Origin: Solea solea
Lineage: Eukaryota; Chordata; Actinopteri; Pleuronectiformes; Soleidae
Assembly: GCF_958295425.1 (NCBI RefSeq)
Contig: NC_081153.1
Span: 9,627,395 to 9,691,394, forward strand
Length of the DNA stretch: 64,000 bases
Direction: 5' to 3'
Shown: in pieces, positions 28,025 to 40,500 of the stretch
Layout: every line of letters starts with the position of its first letter
How positions within the stretch are numbered: position 1 is the first letter of the stretch
Made by a program: the position numbers and the translations under genes
Notes under the pieces: generated by a model
What the model was told of the DNA's origin: nothing
Seen by the model: only the letters and a program-made list of their open reading frames with translations
The model's database searches: none

Positions 28025-29428
28025 TAAAACATTCAATCCAAACTTACATAATTAATTAGAATAAACTACTTTCAGCTTTAATTTTTCTCAAAAGGAAGTG
28101 TCTATCATGATTTGATTTGATACTATGTCTCCCTCATGTGGTCAAAAATGGCATTACAAAATTGACCCCAATCTAAAATTGTTTTGTGTTATATATATTT
28201 TGCATTGATGAATTCACAATTTAGTAAAATTACCATTATTTGCAACAAACAACTATATTTAATTTTCAAATTAAATATTTGCATCTTTGTGTGAGATGCA
28301 TGTATACAATTTTTGTTTTATATGTTTAATTATTAGATTCATTTTAAGCGATGCAGGTTGAATTTATCACTTTACAGTTAAAACTTAACTAATGTGCTTT
28401 GTAAAAAAGACACTGACATCTTTAAAAAATAGTGTTAAACTTTTTACATTTAATTAATTTACACACAAGGAAATATTTTCACTATCTCAAAAGTGAACCT
28501 GCAGATTCAACTGGGTCATAAAAAATACAGCAGGGTTCAAGTTTTTTTTTTTTTTGATTTTTGAAGTTCAAATGCACCAGAAGCTCAAGGAAAAAACAAC
28601 AATACTGATTGTCAAAGTTTATTTCTTTTTTATTTGGCAGTGTCTGCCATTGTTTCCCTACAAAACCAAAATAGGACCAAAATATCAACTGTTACACATA
28701 TTACAGAAAACATGTATTATCCCTCCCATCCCATGTGTTTTCAGTGTGTTCCCGCACAATGGATTTAAAGTATTAGATTAAATGTGTTGCATTCATAAAA
28801 AAGCTGCAATTTTTGCTCCATCATCAACTTTCACTCAAATTTAAAGGAGAGAAAATGCACAAAAATGTTACATGAATTTAAAACAAGGTCGTTTTCCAAC
28901 CCAGAGATGTCAACATATATATACTTATTTTTCCCTGCTTCCTCGATGGTGCGTTGCCTGTTTTTGGTGTATTGCCACTTGCATGTTTGGGATCGTTATC
29001 TTTTTCATAAAACTTCCTTAACACTTGTGAAATCAAATGAACTCAAACTATGTTACTGTCCAAATATTTTTTACCCTGCACTGCATGTGTGTGTGCTCCT
29101 GCATGTGGGTGTGGGTGTGTGTGAGTGCTGCATGAGGGATTAGCCTCAGTGTGTGTGTGTGTGTGTGTCCACCAGTGATTAGCCTGGTCAGTGGGCCTGT
29201 TGTGCATTCACTCAGGCCATTAGCATATTAATGCAGCCTCGCTCTTGATCTCCCTCCCACCCGCCCTCTCCAGCTCTCTCTCTCTCTCCCTCGCTCTTTC
29301 TCTTTCTCAATACATATTTCCCAGACACTGTCGCTTCCTGCAGCTACGATCTATAAATCTCACCAATTTAGGCCACTTCTCCGTCCTGTCTCTCTGTGAG
29401 ATCTTTGCCTTCTTTTTCATCGAGCTCA

Positions 29429-29464
<36 letters not shown>

Positions 29465-29705
29465 CATTCAAATTCTCTGCTTTCTCTTATTTTTCCTTTT
29501 CTGTCTCCAGGTCTGGCCCCCTTGAACTTTGTCAATCACAGGAAAACACACACAGAGGCAAATTCACAGGAGCAAACATGCAGAGCACAAGTATATATAC
29601 ACACACCCACACACACTCATTCATTCTCCCTTTCTGTCACTCTCACAGTGCAAATTTAGCAAGGCCCTGTTTAGACACCAGTGCTGAAGTGTGAACCGGA
29701 CACAT

Positions 29706-29818
29706 TCAACTGTACTTAACATGGTGAGAGCTTTTCAGGCTTTTCTGCTCCACAGGCACACTCTCCAAAATGGGACGCTCCCTGATCTTCAGAGCCCGGC
29801 CTGCAATAGGCTGTGCAC
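29706..29818 (-). other. Exon-like segment with strong acceptor, unassigned
   Basis: On the minus strand a textbook acceptor (ttgttttcttttttgctcag) is followed by 2 nt and an open frame of 36 codons to TGA: AQPIAGRALKIRERPILESV, then PVEQKSLKSSHHVKYS. It looks like a last coding exon, but I cannot match it to a family. The same bases on the plus strand also contain an ATG frame of 32 codons, so the strand is not certain. Confidence 0.25.
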
Positions 29819-30622
29819 CTGAGCAAAAAAGAAAACAAATAATGGATTGAGTGGCATTTGGAATATTTTGTCACATTCATCCAGTTTACAATGTTTATTT
29901 ATTCGTTCTTCCCAATGGCTGCTGTCCACTTGCCATCTCTTTTTCAAACCAGTGATGATACTAGTTATTCACCAGCATGTGAATGAGTCCAAACTGTGAC
30001 TGGACTGTAAAGAAAAGATTAATTTCGAAATTGACCCAAAGAGCTGAAATTGTTTTTTGAACAAAGGTCCATACATGATGAGATGAATCTGGAATTGTTT
30101 GGTGGATTAAAAAAATAAATGGAATGTCCCAAAAATGTCAAAAGGTTCTTGCAGGGTTTTAAATTTACATAAACACACACTCTCCCCTTTTCAATATCTG
30201 CCTCTCTGTTTGTCTTTCAGTGTGTCTCACTCATTCACCCACAAAGCCAGTGAGTTTCACTCTCGTCCACAGAGTTCTATCCCTCGCTGCTTTTCAGAGG
30301 TCAGGGGCGTGATGTCCATCCACAACTCCTGCTTTCACAAAGGCACACACAAGAATTGCGTTTGGACAATCAGCTCCGCACCTCCATGCTTCTCTTCTGT
30401 CACAGGTACGTTCACACACTCAAGCTCAGTTTCCATCCAAAAATCACTGCCTCTACCTGCTGAATCTCTGTGTCATGAAGGCGTTTGACCCCCAACGTAT
30501 TCGTCAGGTCTGCACATATGGGCGGATGAGAGGGAAAGTGTGGTCAGAGTAGAGGAGAGGAATGAGCGGGAAGGCAGAGAGAATAAGAAAAGAGAGGAGA
30601 AAGGGAAAGAAAGCTCTAACTC

Positions 30623-30781
30623 ATGCCTGTCCTCTGTGTGGGTGACACCATGATGAACGAAGGGGTCACCACCCAGGGGCAGCACAGTCCAAAGGGAGCC
30701 AGTGATGTGACCCCCTACAATAGAAGAAGTGGGTCCCCCCCAACGGTCACACGGATCAAAGAAGACAAAAGCCTGAGATGA
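30623..30781 (+). other. Short open frame in a GC-richer island, unassigned
   Basis: 52-codon frame starting MPVLCVGDTMMNEGVTTQGQ and ending TRIKEDKSLR with TGA. The composition looks protein-like, but there is no recognisable domain and no clear splice context. It may be a conserved non-coding element rather than a gene. Confidence 0.15.
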
Positions 30782-32067
30782 TAACTCAGCGCAGCAGTAG
30801 AGCGCATTATTATCACACTCATGAGCAGCAACGGCAGTAAATTTAACTGAGTTGGAGGCAGGAGGGAGTAAGAGGAGGTGGGGCAAAAAAAAAAACCTTG
30901 AACGCCCCCCCCCCCAACAAAAAAAAGTAAAGCTGTGACTCGCTCTAATCTGATTTGCCGTACGCAACATTTTCTCTTTATCTGATTCGCTCCGTGAGGC
31001 GTTTTTCTCTTTCTGTGGGAGCCCGTCTGTATCCAAATGATGTGGTCTTTGGTGAGGCCTGGCCTATTCATGGGAACCCCATGTGCTGTGTGCCCACCAT
31101 TGAGGTGCAGAGCAGCATGGCCACAAAGGATGGCAGGGTTTTTTTTTTTTTGAGAGAGAGAGTTCCTTCCTTACAGTCAAAGTCTCTGTTCAGAGCAAAG
31201 TTTGCAGTTAAGTCACAGAGCCACAAAATCCATTCCCAAAAGTCCAGAACTTGAGAAAGGCCTTACATGTTCCACTTTAAATGATTTCTGATCATGGAAA
31301 TAAAAATACTTGTTTATTTCCTGAGACTCAGTGAACTGAAAAGCTTCAAACCTGAAAGTAAACGCCATGAAAGCTGATAAAACAACTTTGTTTTAGTAAC
31401 ACTTAATCAACTTTTTTGTAATAAAGTTCACTAAATTAATACAATTAATGCAAATTAATGTTAAACGCTTGTCATCTAATTAAACTAAACTCAACACAGT
31501 TGCTGATGAACAGTCCATACTTGCTCACAGAAACCTGAAGGCCTAAACTCATCTGCCTGCAACTGCCATGAAGAACCACACAGGCTCATGAAACACATTT
31601 CAAAAAGACCCTTCCTGTTGAAAAGTGATAAAAAGGTGTTAAAACTAAATACACGCCAGTGAACATCAACAAAGAAAGAAAACCGGTTTTTAAAAAGTAC
31701 ATCAAAAAGACAAAATCTCAGTGTGTCCCAGTATTTGAATCATTCAGGGCCTAAAACCTGCATCAAGATTTAGTGAAGAAGCTTGTGATAAAAGTTAATG
31801 TCAGCAACAGAGAATTTCATCCTCACATGTGCAGTCACAGTCGTCCTCGCCTCCCGTCCTTCCTCCCTCAGCCGTGGGTCGAGCTCTGGCTCCATTGATG
31901 TCTGACCGCACTTGTCCCACTTCTCCATCTTTCACTCTCTGTGCCTCTGCCTCCTCTGATCCCGCGTCCTTCTCCCTCTCCCTCTTCAACCCTCTCTGTC
32001 CGGACCTCCCTCCCTCCCTCCTCCTTTACATTTCCTTCACCCGTCTCTCTCTATCTCAATTTCCCCG

Positions 32068-32102
<35 letters not shown>

Positions 32103-32154
32103 CTATTCCTTGTCTCTTACTCTCTCCCTCTCTCCCTCTCCTCATTTCATGCAG

Positions 32155-32246
32155 TGCTGGGGTTACCTAAGAGACTGGGCCTCAATGGAGAAAATCTCCT
32201 TTGGTACAATGAACTGGGCGAGAGGCAGAGAGTGGGGGGAGAGTAA
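32155..32246 (+). other. Exon-like segment behind a strong polypyrimidine tract
   Basis: About 90 bp of C/T-rich sequence leads into catttcatgcag, then two plus frames stay open (one reads CWGYLRDWASMEKISFGTMN, another GLPKRLGLNGENLLWYNEL). On the minus strand the same bases hold a possible 48-nt exon bounded by cgcccag and GTAACC. Coding status is unresolved. Confidence 0.15.
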
Positions 32247-34173
32247 AGGGGAGACAGGATAGGATGGGGGGGGGTTCGTGTTGGACACATGAGGGGAGGC
32301 AGAAGTGAGGGGGTGAGGAAAAATAGAGGGGAAGATAGTGGGACTGTGATGAATGCAAGTTTAGACGGGGGGGATACGAAATCTCAAAAACTGAATGAGA
32401 GACTTGGCCTCAGTGGTCAGTCTTCTGACTCCACCTTCTTCTAACTTCTGAGCTGAAACTACACACACTCTCATTTTAGGCATTTCAAATAAAATCTGAA
32501 ATCAAATATCAAACACAATCTCAAAATGACACAGCTAATGATAAAGTTGTCAAGTTGTGCACAGTCTCCACTAAATTCTACAGTTCATCTCAACAACACT
32601 CTTGGTAACTGTAGAACATACTGGAACCCAGGAAGGTACCGTGCATACAGTCCACAGTGCAAACCGATAGCAATGATTGTGCGAGGAACGAGGTACATTT
32701 GTGTCTTTGAGACACTTCTGACTGTGGAAGCTTTTCTCTCCGTCCAGCTGGAAGAGGAATGAAATGAGAAGTGAAAGCTATTTTTCACATAGACTTCCAT
32801 TCAGAGCTCTTACTGCTTACTCCTACTGCTTACTGCCACTTCCATCCTACTTCCTATAGTCCACTTTTCAAACCAGAAGATGACATCCATGTCTACGTGC
32901 AAAACTCGTCTTTTTTTTATGTGTGTGGGTGTGAATGCAGCTATATTCCACTTATTTTGCCGGCGTCCATGTGAGGCCTCTGCCTCGGTGGCCGCCATTT
33001 TGGTTGTTTACTTGTTTGTTTGCACTCATCGGGGAGTGTGCGATGAGACGAGGCAAGGATCAGAGCGCTCCTTGTGTGTAAAAACTCCTTCTCTTCCTCT
33101 TCACTCACGGTGTGAGGACCCCATTCAACACCAGTAATTACACTGTTCCCTCTGTGATCCATTCACTGTCTCCCCCTAAAAGAAGGGGGACAAAACACAC
33201 ACAACCTTGTTTAGAGGTTAGGTACTGATTAGCAGCAAAACTGTTGCAGTTCATTTTCCTGCTGCACCTTATTGAGCTCGTCAGTGACGCTATTCAGTTG
33301 GTCATTTGTCTCTGAGTTGGCAAACAGATCCCCTGCTGCTCAGCTCTGTGTCTTTATAGCCCCCCCCGACACACACACACACACATACACTCTTTTCTCA
33401 TCAGAGGATGTGAGAAAACAATAGAGCTAATAAAAGACACAGAGAGATACAGCACAGTGATGAAGTTAGTGCTCCTACACCCTGAGCCTTTAATATATGG
33501 ACCCTGTGAAATGGGATGCGTGGGTCACTTTGGGGTGTCTCTCTGTGCACTCTTTCTCTGCCTACAACAGAAATTCTCATTCTCATTTCTCATTGCCATG
33601 TATACACCATGTAAATGCCAGGGCCAATCTGGGATCTGCGTGTTAATGACTCTATCAGGCCCTGATACCCAGAAGCCCCTGCTGTGGGAATGAATCCAAG
33701 AGGATTTTTGTAATAGAACGTGGCACAAGAGGTGTCAGAGTTAGGTTTGGGGATGCTCTCTCTCTCTCTCTCTCTCTCTGTGAGACAGGGGATGGGAGGA
33801 TAAGGGTGAGGGTGAGGGGGAGAAGGGGGGGCCGGGCAGATTGTCCATGGTGCTCAACCCTGCAGGCGGGGCTGAATGAAGTTATTTCCAGGCCCCTGTC
33901 CATCTGTTACCGTGGCAGCAGCAGCCACCAAGGTGTTGCCATGGTGAGGTGGACACAAAAAGGCGTGGCGTGGGAACGGGTCCAGGGGTCAGGAGTGAGG
34001 GTCAGGGGGTCAAGGGTCACAGCCAGCTGGACAGCACACAAGAGGAGGCCAGGGTGAGAAAAGAAGGAGGGAAGGTTTGCTTTTCTTTCTCCTTTTTGCC
34101 TTTTCTTCTCCGGGTTTGCGTTCGGGAGGGTGAGATGGAGAAAGGGGGACATCGGCAGAGTGGACACTGGACA

Positions 34174-34432
34174 TTAACATTGAACTGAGATGAAAAAAAA
34201 CTGAGGGGAGTTTGTCCAGGGTGAAGGGGAGTGAGGAGGCTGTGAGGCTTTGGGAGGCTCCCCAGCTTTACGCCTGATACCCACTGGTGTCTCATCGCAC
34301 ATCGCATTTGACAGGCAATTGACTTTGGTCAAAGTACACGCAATTGCGACCATTGAGAGGATGTGAACGTGCGAGTCTGTCTGTGTGGCCACAGCCAGCA
34401 CTTTAGCCTCATAAGAGGCACCCTGAGAAAAC
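34174..34432 (-). other. Open segment behind tandem acceptor sites, unassigned
   Basis: Minus-strand acceptor ctttgttttctcag at 34433-34446 leads into an open frame GASYEAKVLAVATQTDSHVH that runs 85 codons to a stop. A second acceptor lies about 50 nt upstream in the same frame. No domain recognised. Confidence 0.15.
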
Positions 34433-37400
34433 AAAGAGGCTGTGTGATGACATTTCATTCTGCTCATTTTAAGCTGAAAACAAAAAACAAAACAGAGTGA
34501 AGCAATTTCATTTATCAATAAATGAATCGTTAAAACAAACTGTTCTGCTGTTTGTGCACATGTCATCTTTTATTTTAGTGGTTTGCAGTTAGACCTCAGT
34601 ATGAGGTTTACATGACATTTGAAAAAAATATATAAATATAGTGTTAGGCTGAGTAAAGCTGGAATTTTATTATACATGTTAGTCAGAGTGGAGTGGTATT
34701 AAAGCTTTGTTCCATTAACATTAGAACTTCACCGCGTTCCAGTTGAGGAGTCGTAAACGTATCTCGGGCTCGCCTTTGCTAGCAATACCAGTCGGTAACG
34801 CTCAACGTGGTATTTTGCGAACAGTGTAGCAACATGTCTGTGTTTAAAAATAAAACAGAACACTGTGTACGACTGATTTACTGTGAAACAAATACGACAC
34901 AAGTGCAACAGATGAATCTTGAAGCAAAGAGAGAAAAGAGAATGTATCCTCAAACATGATCTCCCCATTTGGACTTTTGGTTTGGGTGTCAGATTTTCCT
35001 TTTTCTTTTTCGTCTGACAGACTGAAAGACTGAAACAACCTATAAGTCATTTTTTGTGTTGTTTTTTGACAAGTTAAAGTTGCTGAAGCTTTGCTTTTTT
35101 TTTGAAACCCATGTTTTTTACGTTTTAAGTTTTGGGTTGGAGAAAAGCTTTTAAACAAAGAATCTGAATTGTGTCAGCTACATTCTTTAACTCTGCTCTT
35201 ATGCTCAGTCCCAACTTCCGAGTTCCAATGTAAATGGAACACAACAACAGGAATACAAGAAATATTGGTAGAAATGTGTCACATACACAATAGAATTCTA
35301 AATATAAACATATGTTAAATCAATGTTTTAGCAAACAGCTGCACAAGATTTAACATTTGTTTATATTTAGAAGTTACACACTAACTTCTTCTTCTTCAGA
35401 TTGCGACAACTGATTTTTAATGTAGGCTAGTTTAAACCATGTCTGATTTAAAAAAAAAGATTAAAATACAAACAATATGACCTGAACTTCCCAGATATGT
35501 CCAAAAATGTTATCAAAATTATACAACAGATGTTTCATTTGTGCACAAGATCATTTTGGACCATTAAACCTTTAAATATCATCCACATTTAAAGATGTGT
35601 TGGGTGAAGCTGCATCACAGCAGCGGGAAATTGAAATGTCCACCTGCTCCATAGCAAACTGAGAAAGACGAGCCGCATCACTGGATAACACATTATGACA
35701 ACATGGATAAGAAGTCGCTGACAATGCAATTACACACACACACACACACACACAGAGTAAACATGCAGGACCCCCATGCATGGGCTTTAATAGCTGCTGC
35801 TGGGATGAAGGCAGTGCAGGATTCGTGCTCCTCCTCAGGACGCAGTAATAGGATTAGGAGCAGCCTCAGGAGAACATGGCAGACCAAGTCCAACGCTCCT
35901 TTTGACACCTTTTGTCCACGAGCCCCGAGACACAGATCACTGCTATAGGATGAGGGACAAAGGCCTTTGAACATTATGTTGTAGCTACAAATATACCTCA
36001 CCGGGAGAACGCTGAGCCTCGAGTTCCACAGCAGATAAAATGGACAGACAGCGGTTTTGACAACTTAATCAGTTTTCTCTCAGAAAGAAATCAACTCGCT
36101 CTTTCCTCCTTATAAATCAATAAAAATGTCAGTGATTTGTTGTGTGATTTAACTGTAAACCTCCATCCCAGTGCAAATTGTTTATTTATTTCTAATTTAC
36201 CCAAGAAGTTTATATTAACTATCAACTCATTACATTTAAATACAATTTCAGAAGAAATTAAAGTCCCGTTAGTATATCTGTAGTTTTATGCATTTGTTTG
36301 ACTTTCACCATTTTGGCTCACGCTGCTTCCCATTCACACAAGGACAATGTATTGGTTGATTGGTAACAGTCTGATAATGATTTCATAATAGCAAGGTATT
36401 AATATGGTAACTCCATCTCATTCCTGCTTTAATTTTCATGCAATAGCTTGATAATAATTGTATGGAATTAAGGAGGTTACATCACAATAATACAATATGT
36501 ATTTTCCTAAAGTAATATCAGGTATTAGTTTCCTAACGACAGTAACTACAGGCTGTACCACAGGTAGTTACAAACATTATAAATGATGATGTTAACTTTA
36601 ATAATGGTGACATTAGATAAAAGATGTAAGTAATACAGAGGGGCATTATCTTTGTCAGTGTCAGTGCTTTATTTTGAAATCCAAAAGCTGTGATTTACAT
36701 TTAAATTGGTCTCGACTTGAATTCAGGTGGTTCCAGCGATTATTGACATTCCCGGCTATGTCCTCACATCCCGTGCCATGGCGAGGTGACACAGAGATTC
36801 TCTGTCCTCCCCGCTCCTCCCAGTGCACTCTGGGAAAGTGACCAAAAGCAGTTTTATGACTGAGAGCTCACTTCCTGCCAAAATCAGAGAAACAAGGTTC
36901 AAAGTGATCAGTGTCACACGCACACATGGAACACACAGAACACAGGGAACATGTTTTTAGTTTAATTTAACAATAATATCTGGATGTGGTAACTTCTTCA
37001 CACAGAATTGCAGAAAGAGCTTTCAGTCTGTATAGGTGAGGTCTGTTGTGTTGTAGACTCCACTCCTGGTGGTGCCCTTTTGCCAATTCAGCTTTGTGAC
37101 CTTTGTTTGCTGGACACTGATTGGTAGTTGGCATCATTTATGGTCAGAACTGTGACACTATCTGATCGTCTTTGAACTTCCCACTTTCTTTCTTGATTAA
37201 AGAAAACCTGCATGGTCCAAGAATTTCAGCTCAATATAAATGCCTCTGGTGGTCCCTTTCAATCATGGCCCTATTTCTCGCTGTGGTATTCAAGCGACCG
37301 GACCTGCTGTGAACTCTCGGACCCTGCGAGACACTCACCTGAGAGCATCGAGGGGTGAACGTGTCTGCCTGTCTTTTTAATCGCACAACTGTCCAATGGT

Positions 37401-38383
37401 TCAAACTTGGTGGACTAAAAGCACCATAGTGTGCAGTGCTGACTTTGGGCGGCGTTTGTATGTGAAATGTGAGACATAGTACCTGTGTAACGCTAAACGA
37501 GCCGCTTCCACCACGTCTCACATGGTATGCAGGTTGTCACGGCGCCCATGGTACTACACACTTGAAGAACAAACCTGTCTGTGATAAACTGTCTGTGATA
37601 AATTGTGATAAAGGGCTTTGAACTGATGAGGACAGCATTGCACCTCTTGCAAATTATTATTATTATTATCAGAAGAAGACCTATAGTATGAATAAGAAAT
37701 GCAAGAGATGTCTGTCTGATAATCGCATATCCCTCAAACAGTTAACTTGACAGGTTTCACACTTGCCAGGTGACTTACTAAAGACACCACTGTGTACAGT
37801 GTCCGCTTTTGACTTTGTTTGGATAAGAAATGTAAGGATAGGATTAACTTGCTACCATCTTGACATCTTGACAATGCACAACATGATGTAACAGGAGGGC
37901 AACAGAGACCATGAAAAGTGCAGTACAGTGTGCACCATACAGAAATAATAAATAATAAATAATGGCACCACATCAATATCAGAAGCTAAAAACATACAGC
38001 AATAAAATAAGATAAATAACACAGTATAAAACCACAGGTAAACAACTTCAATAATCAGGATGCTGCCAAACGTTCAAAAACTGTAGTTTATTACATTACT
38101 TTTCTGGAAAAGTTTTTTGGTTTTTTCCTTACTCCATTACTCCATGACTTAAGGCTCCATTGACCCTCTTAAAGTTTTTGCTGTTTTATCCTTTTTGTTA
38201 TTTCATCACATTCATATCAATAAAATTGTATATTTTTTATTTTGGTATCGTTCTGTGAAGCGATGTTTTTCACCCAATCAATTCACTTCAAATTCACTTC
38301 CACTGATCAGCCACAGTATTAAGCATAATGAATAGGCACCTGGTTTCAGTGATCTTATAAAGCAATGAGGCCATGAAGAATGT

Positions 38384-38635
38384 TTAAAAGATTTGTACGT
38401 CGGTTAAATACGTTCGCCGACTAAATATTAAATAGTCTGATGCGAAGTGGTGCGAACACACGAACACACGTTTGCTGACGTTATCCGGCACATTAGCTTC
38501 GTATATAAAATCCTCTGAGGCTGGAAGTTTGTGTAAAACACTGTGCTCCACTGTGCAGCCACCAACAGCACACTTGTCCCTCCGCGTTGACATAATACCG
38601 CTCTTCCTCCCTCGCCTGCACTTTCGCAGGGACAA
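38384..38635 (-). pseudogene. Decayed THAP-type zinc-finger reading frame (transposon-derived)
   Basis: 83-codon frame. After an in-frame Met comes STRRDKCAVGGCTVEHSVLH KL, then VSKRVFVCSHHFASD. The C-x4-C, Cys-x2-His and the HHF-SD element match the start and end of a THAP (C2CH) DNA-binding domain. The middle, including the usual Trp, is shortened by roughly 15 residues, and no AVPTL-like box follows, so the finger cannot be complete. Flanking sequence near 38840-38895 in reverse complement reads aaaggggacatattatgc, a terminal phrase of a very common teleost repeat. This places the frame in a mobile-element remnant rather than a host gene. Confidence 0.6.
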
Positions 38636-38895
38636 GGTGGAGCTAAGGTGGAGCTCTCGAGGTAAACTTACTGGTGGGGCGGTAACATTCGCGGTGAAAT
38701 GCGCATGCTGCCGTCATAAGCGCAGGGAATTCAACATCGAGTGTTTTATCGCCTAAACTTACGCTAAGGGGGACCACGAAAACATGACTGAGTATTCTTT
38801 TTCCACACTTTGGCGACTGGTAGGGCCTCCAGAGTCCCAAATATAAGTATTGAAATGGTTAAAAAGTTGATTTTGCATAATATGTCCCCTTTAAA
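38636..38895 (-). mobile_element. End of the repeat carrying the THAP remnant
   Basis: Includes the characteristic ttttgcataatatgtcccct on plus. The outer boundary is approximate; the opposite end of the element, left of 38384, is not recognisable. Confidence 0.5.
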
Positions 38896-40105
38896 AGGAC
38901 ACAACAGATGTTCAAAATAAACAGGACATGGAGACATAACGTTCTGCTTAAATGCTTAATTGTTGTGGCTAAATGTTGGTTTAAAGTCTTGTGTATTTTC
39001 ATATATATATATATATATATGTATACTGTATATACATACGTATATACATATGTATACAAGAAGTGATGGTTTAGATGGAGTGGACATGTGGTCCTCATTG
39101 CCTCTCAGCTTCATATTGCGTGTGTTACAGCTCTAGCTCATGGTGCAAGTGGCAAATTGAGAGTCTGTGGTCAGGAATGATCTCAAAGGAAAAGCTGTGG
39201 AGTCATGTCTTTTTCTCTCTCTGTGAGTGTGTGTGGGAAATGTTCCTTTTTCTTTTTTTAAAAAGAGGGGTGCATGTGATTATTGGACAAGGGCCGGACA
39301 GGGGCCACGAAGGGCCGCCTGCAGACGGACGCACAGAAAAGGGACATTTACCTTGAACTCCAATCTTTCCGTCTTTGGGGCGGGGTCAGGTATTGTCGCT
39401 GGGCCTGACAAGGTCAGGAGGGGACAAGAGAGGGAGAGAGTTGGGGGAGACGGGTGAGGAACAGGGACAGAGGCCACCCCCAGGGTCGTGGGGCGCTACC
39501 CCTGTGGGGGGCCAGAGAATGTGGGGGCAGCAGGGGGAGGGAGGGAAAGTATTGGCAGATTTTCTTGGGGTGCAGATGCTCAATATGCAGATGTCTAATC
39601 GAATTGTGCAACGATGAATTGGTTCCCCCTCCTGATTTGCATCAGGACAATCCCTGGCAGTGGCTCAGGGGTCAGCGCAGTTCCCCTGGACAAAATGAGC
39701 AGCCGGCTGCAGACGCCTCAGAGAACGTGTGAACTTGAAGTAGACTTTACTCAATGACAAGGATATTGATTGATTCGAATGTGTGTCTGTCTGTCTGGGA
39801 GTGTGTCTGACATCTGTCTTTCCCATGAAGACATTTTGTGGAATGGAGGGAAAAACATTTGTTGTTTTTGGTGTTTGGAGTGAAGTCTTTTGGTTAGTCC
39901 TTAAGCAAAAGAAAAAACAAACAAAACACACGCAATATAACTATCTCCAGTCGGTTTGAAACTGTGACACCAACTCAAACACAGGACAGAGCTCAGAAAA
40001 TAAAATTAGCTTCATAAAGCTAACACATTCTGACCTCAAACTCAGAGGCCTCATTTTTGTATTCAGTTTAACTAAAAGGATAGTTCAGGTTTTTGCTTTT
40101 TACAG

Positions 40106-40500
40106 CTCACTGAAAACATGGCTGCCAGCAGGAACATGAGGAAAATCACAATATAATCTACACCTACTTGACATTATTCAGATGTGCTATTTTGTGACTT
40201 CATTGTTTTGAAATCCTTCATTCAGATTTACCTCAGTGACACAAACTGAGAAACTGAGTGAGGCAGCTCCCGTGTCCCCATGAGCTAAAATCATTGATTT
40301 TCTATATGCACTTTGCACTTTGGAGTGGGAGAATGAGCGGTTACAAACTTCAGTTTCCTGTTGTAAAAGTCTGTCTAACAGTGAGATAAAGACATAAACA
40401 TGTTCTAGAGATAGATTTTTATTAGGTAAGACGTTTGTTAGGGTTTTTTTTCAAATCTGTTTCTCCTTGTGTTCCTGCTGGCAGCCATGTTTTCAGTGAG
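40106..40500. mobile_element. 395-bp non-autonomous element with 31-bp perfect terminal inverted repeats
   Basis: Arm 40106-40136 (opens ctcactgaaaacatggctgc) and arm 40470-40500 are exact reverse complements over 31 bp. The interior has no coding frame but shares wording with repeats at 940-1140, 2090-2240, 48720-48960 and 52530-52880. Perfect arms suggest a recent origin or gene-conversion maintenance. Confidence 0.8.

Noticed and set aside
27371..28032. Tyr-Ile and poly-Asn reading frames
   Set aside because: Direct translations of TA and ATT microsatellites.
30473..31036. 187-codon minus frame
   Set aside because: It passes through poly-T, poly-G and CT-rich runs and has no recognisable domain. 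The open length may be compositional; only the GC-richer core is kept as a low-confidence island.
31829..32246. Ser/Leu/Pro-rich plus frames of about 100 codons
   Set aside because: Created by (CT)n and other pyrimidine tracts; the translated repeat is not protein-like.
33907..33955. Possible RFX X-box motifs (gttaccgtggcagc and gttgccatggtgag)
   Set aside because: Each matches only part of the consensus, and there is no adjacent promoter or gene to support a role.
39230..39735. GC-rich stretch with Pro/Gly-rich frames, considered as a collagen (col11a2) exon
   Set aside because: No sustained Gly-X-Y triplets in any frame and no standard 45/54-nt collagen exon between splice sites. G-rich simple sequence explains the composition.
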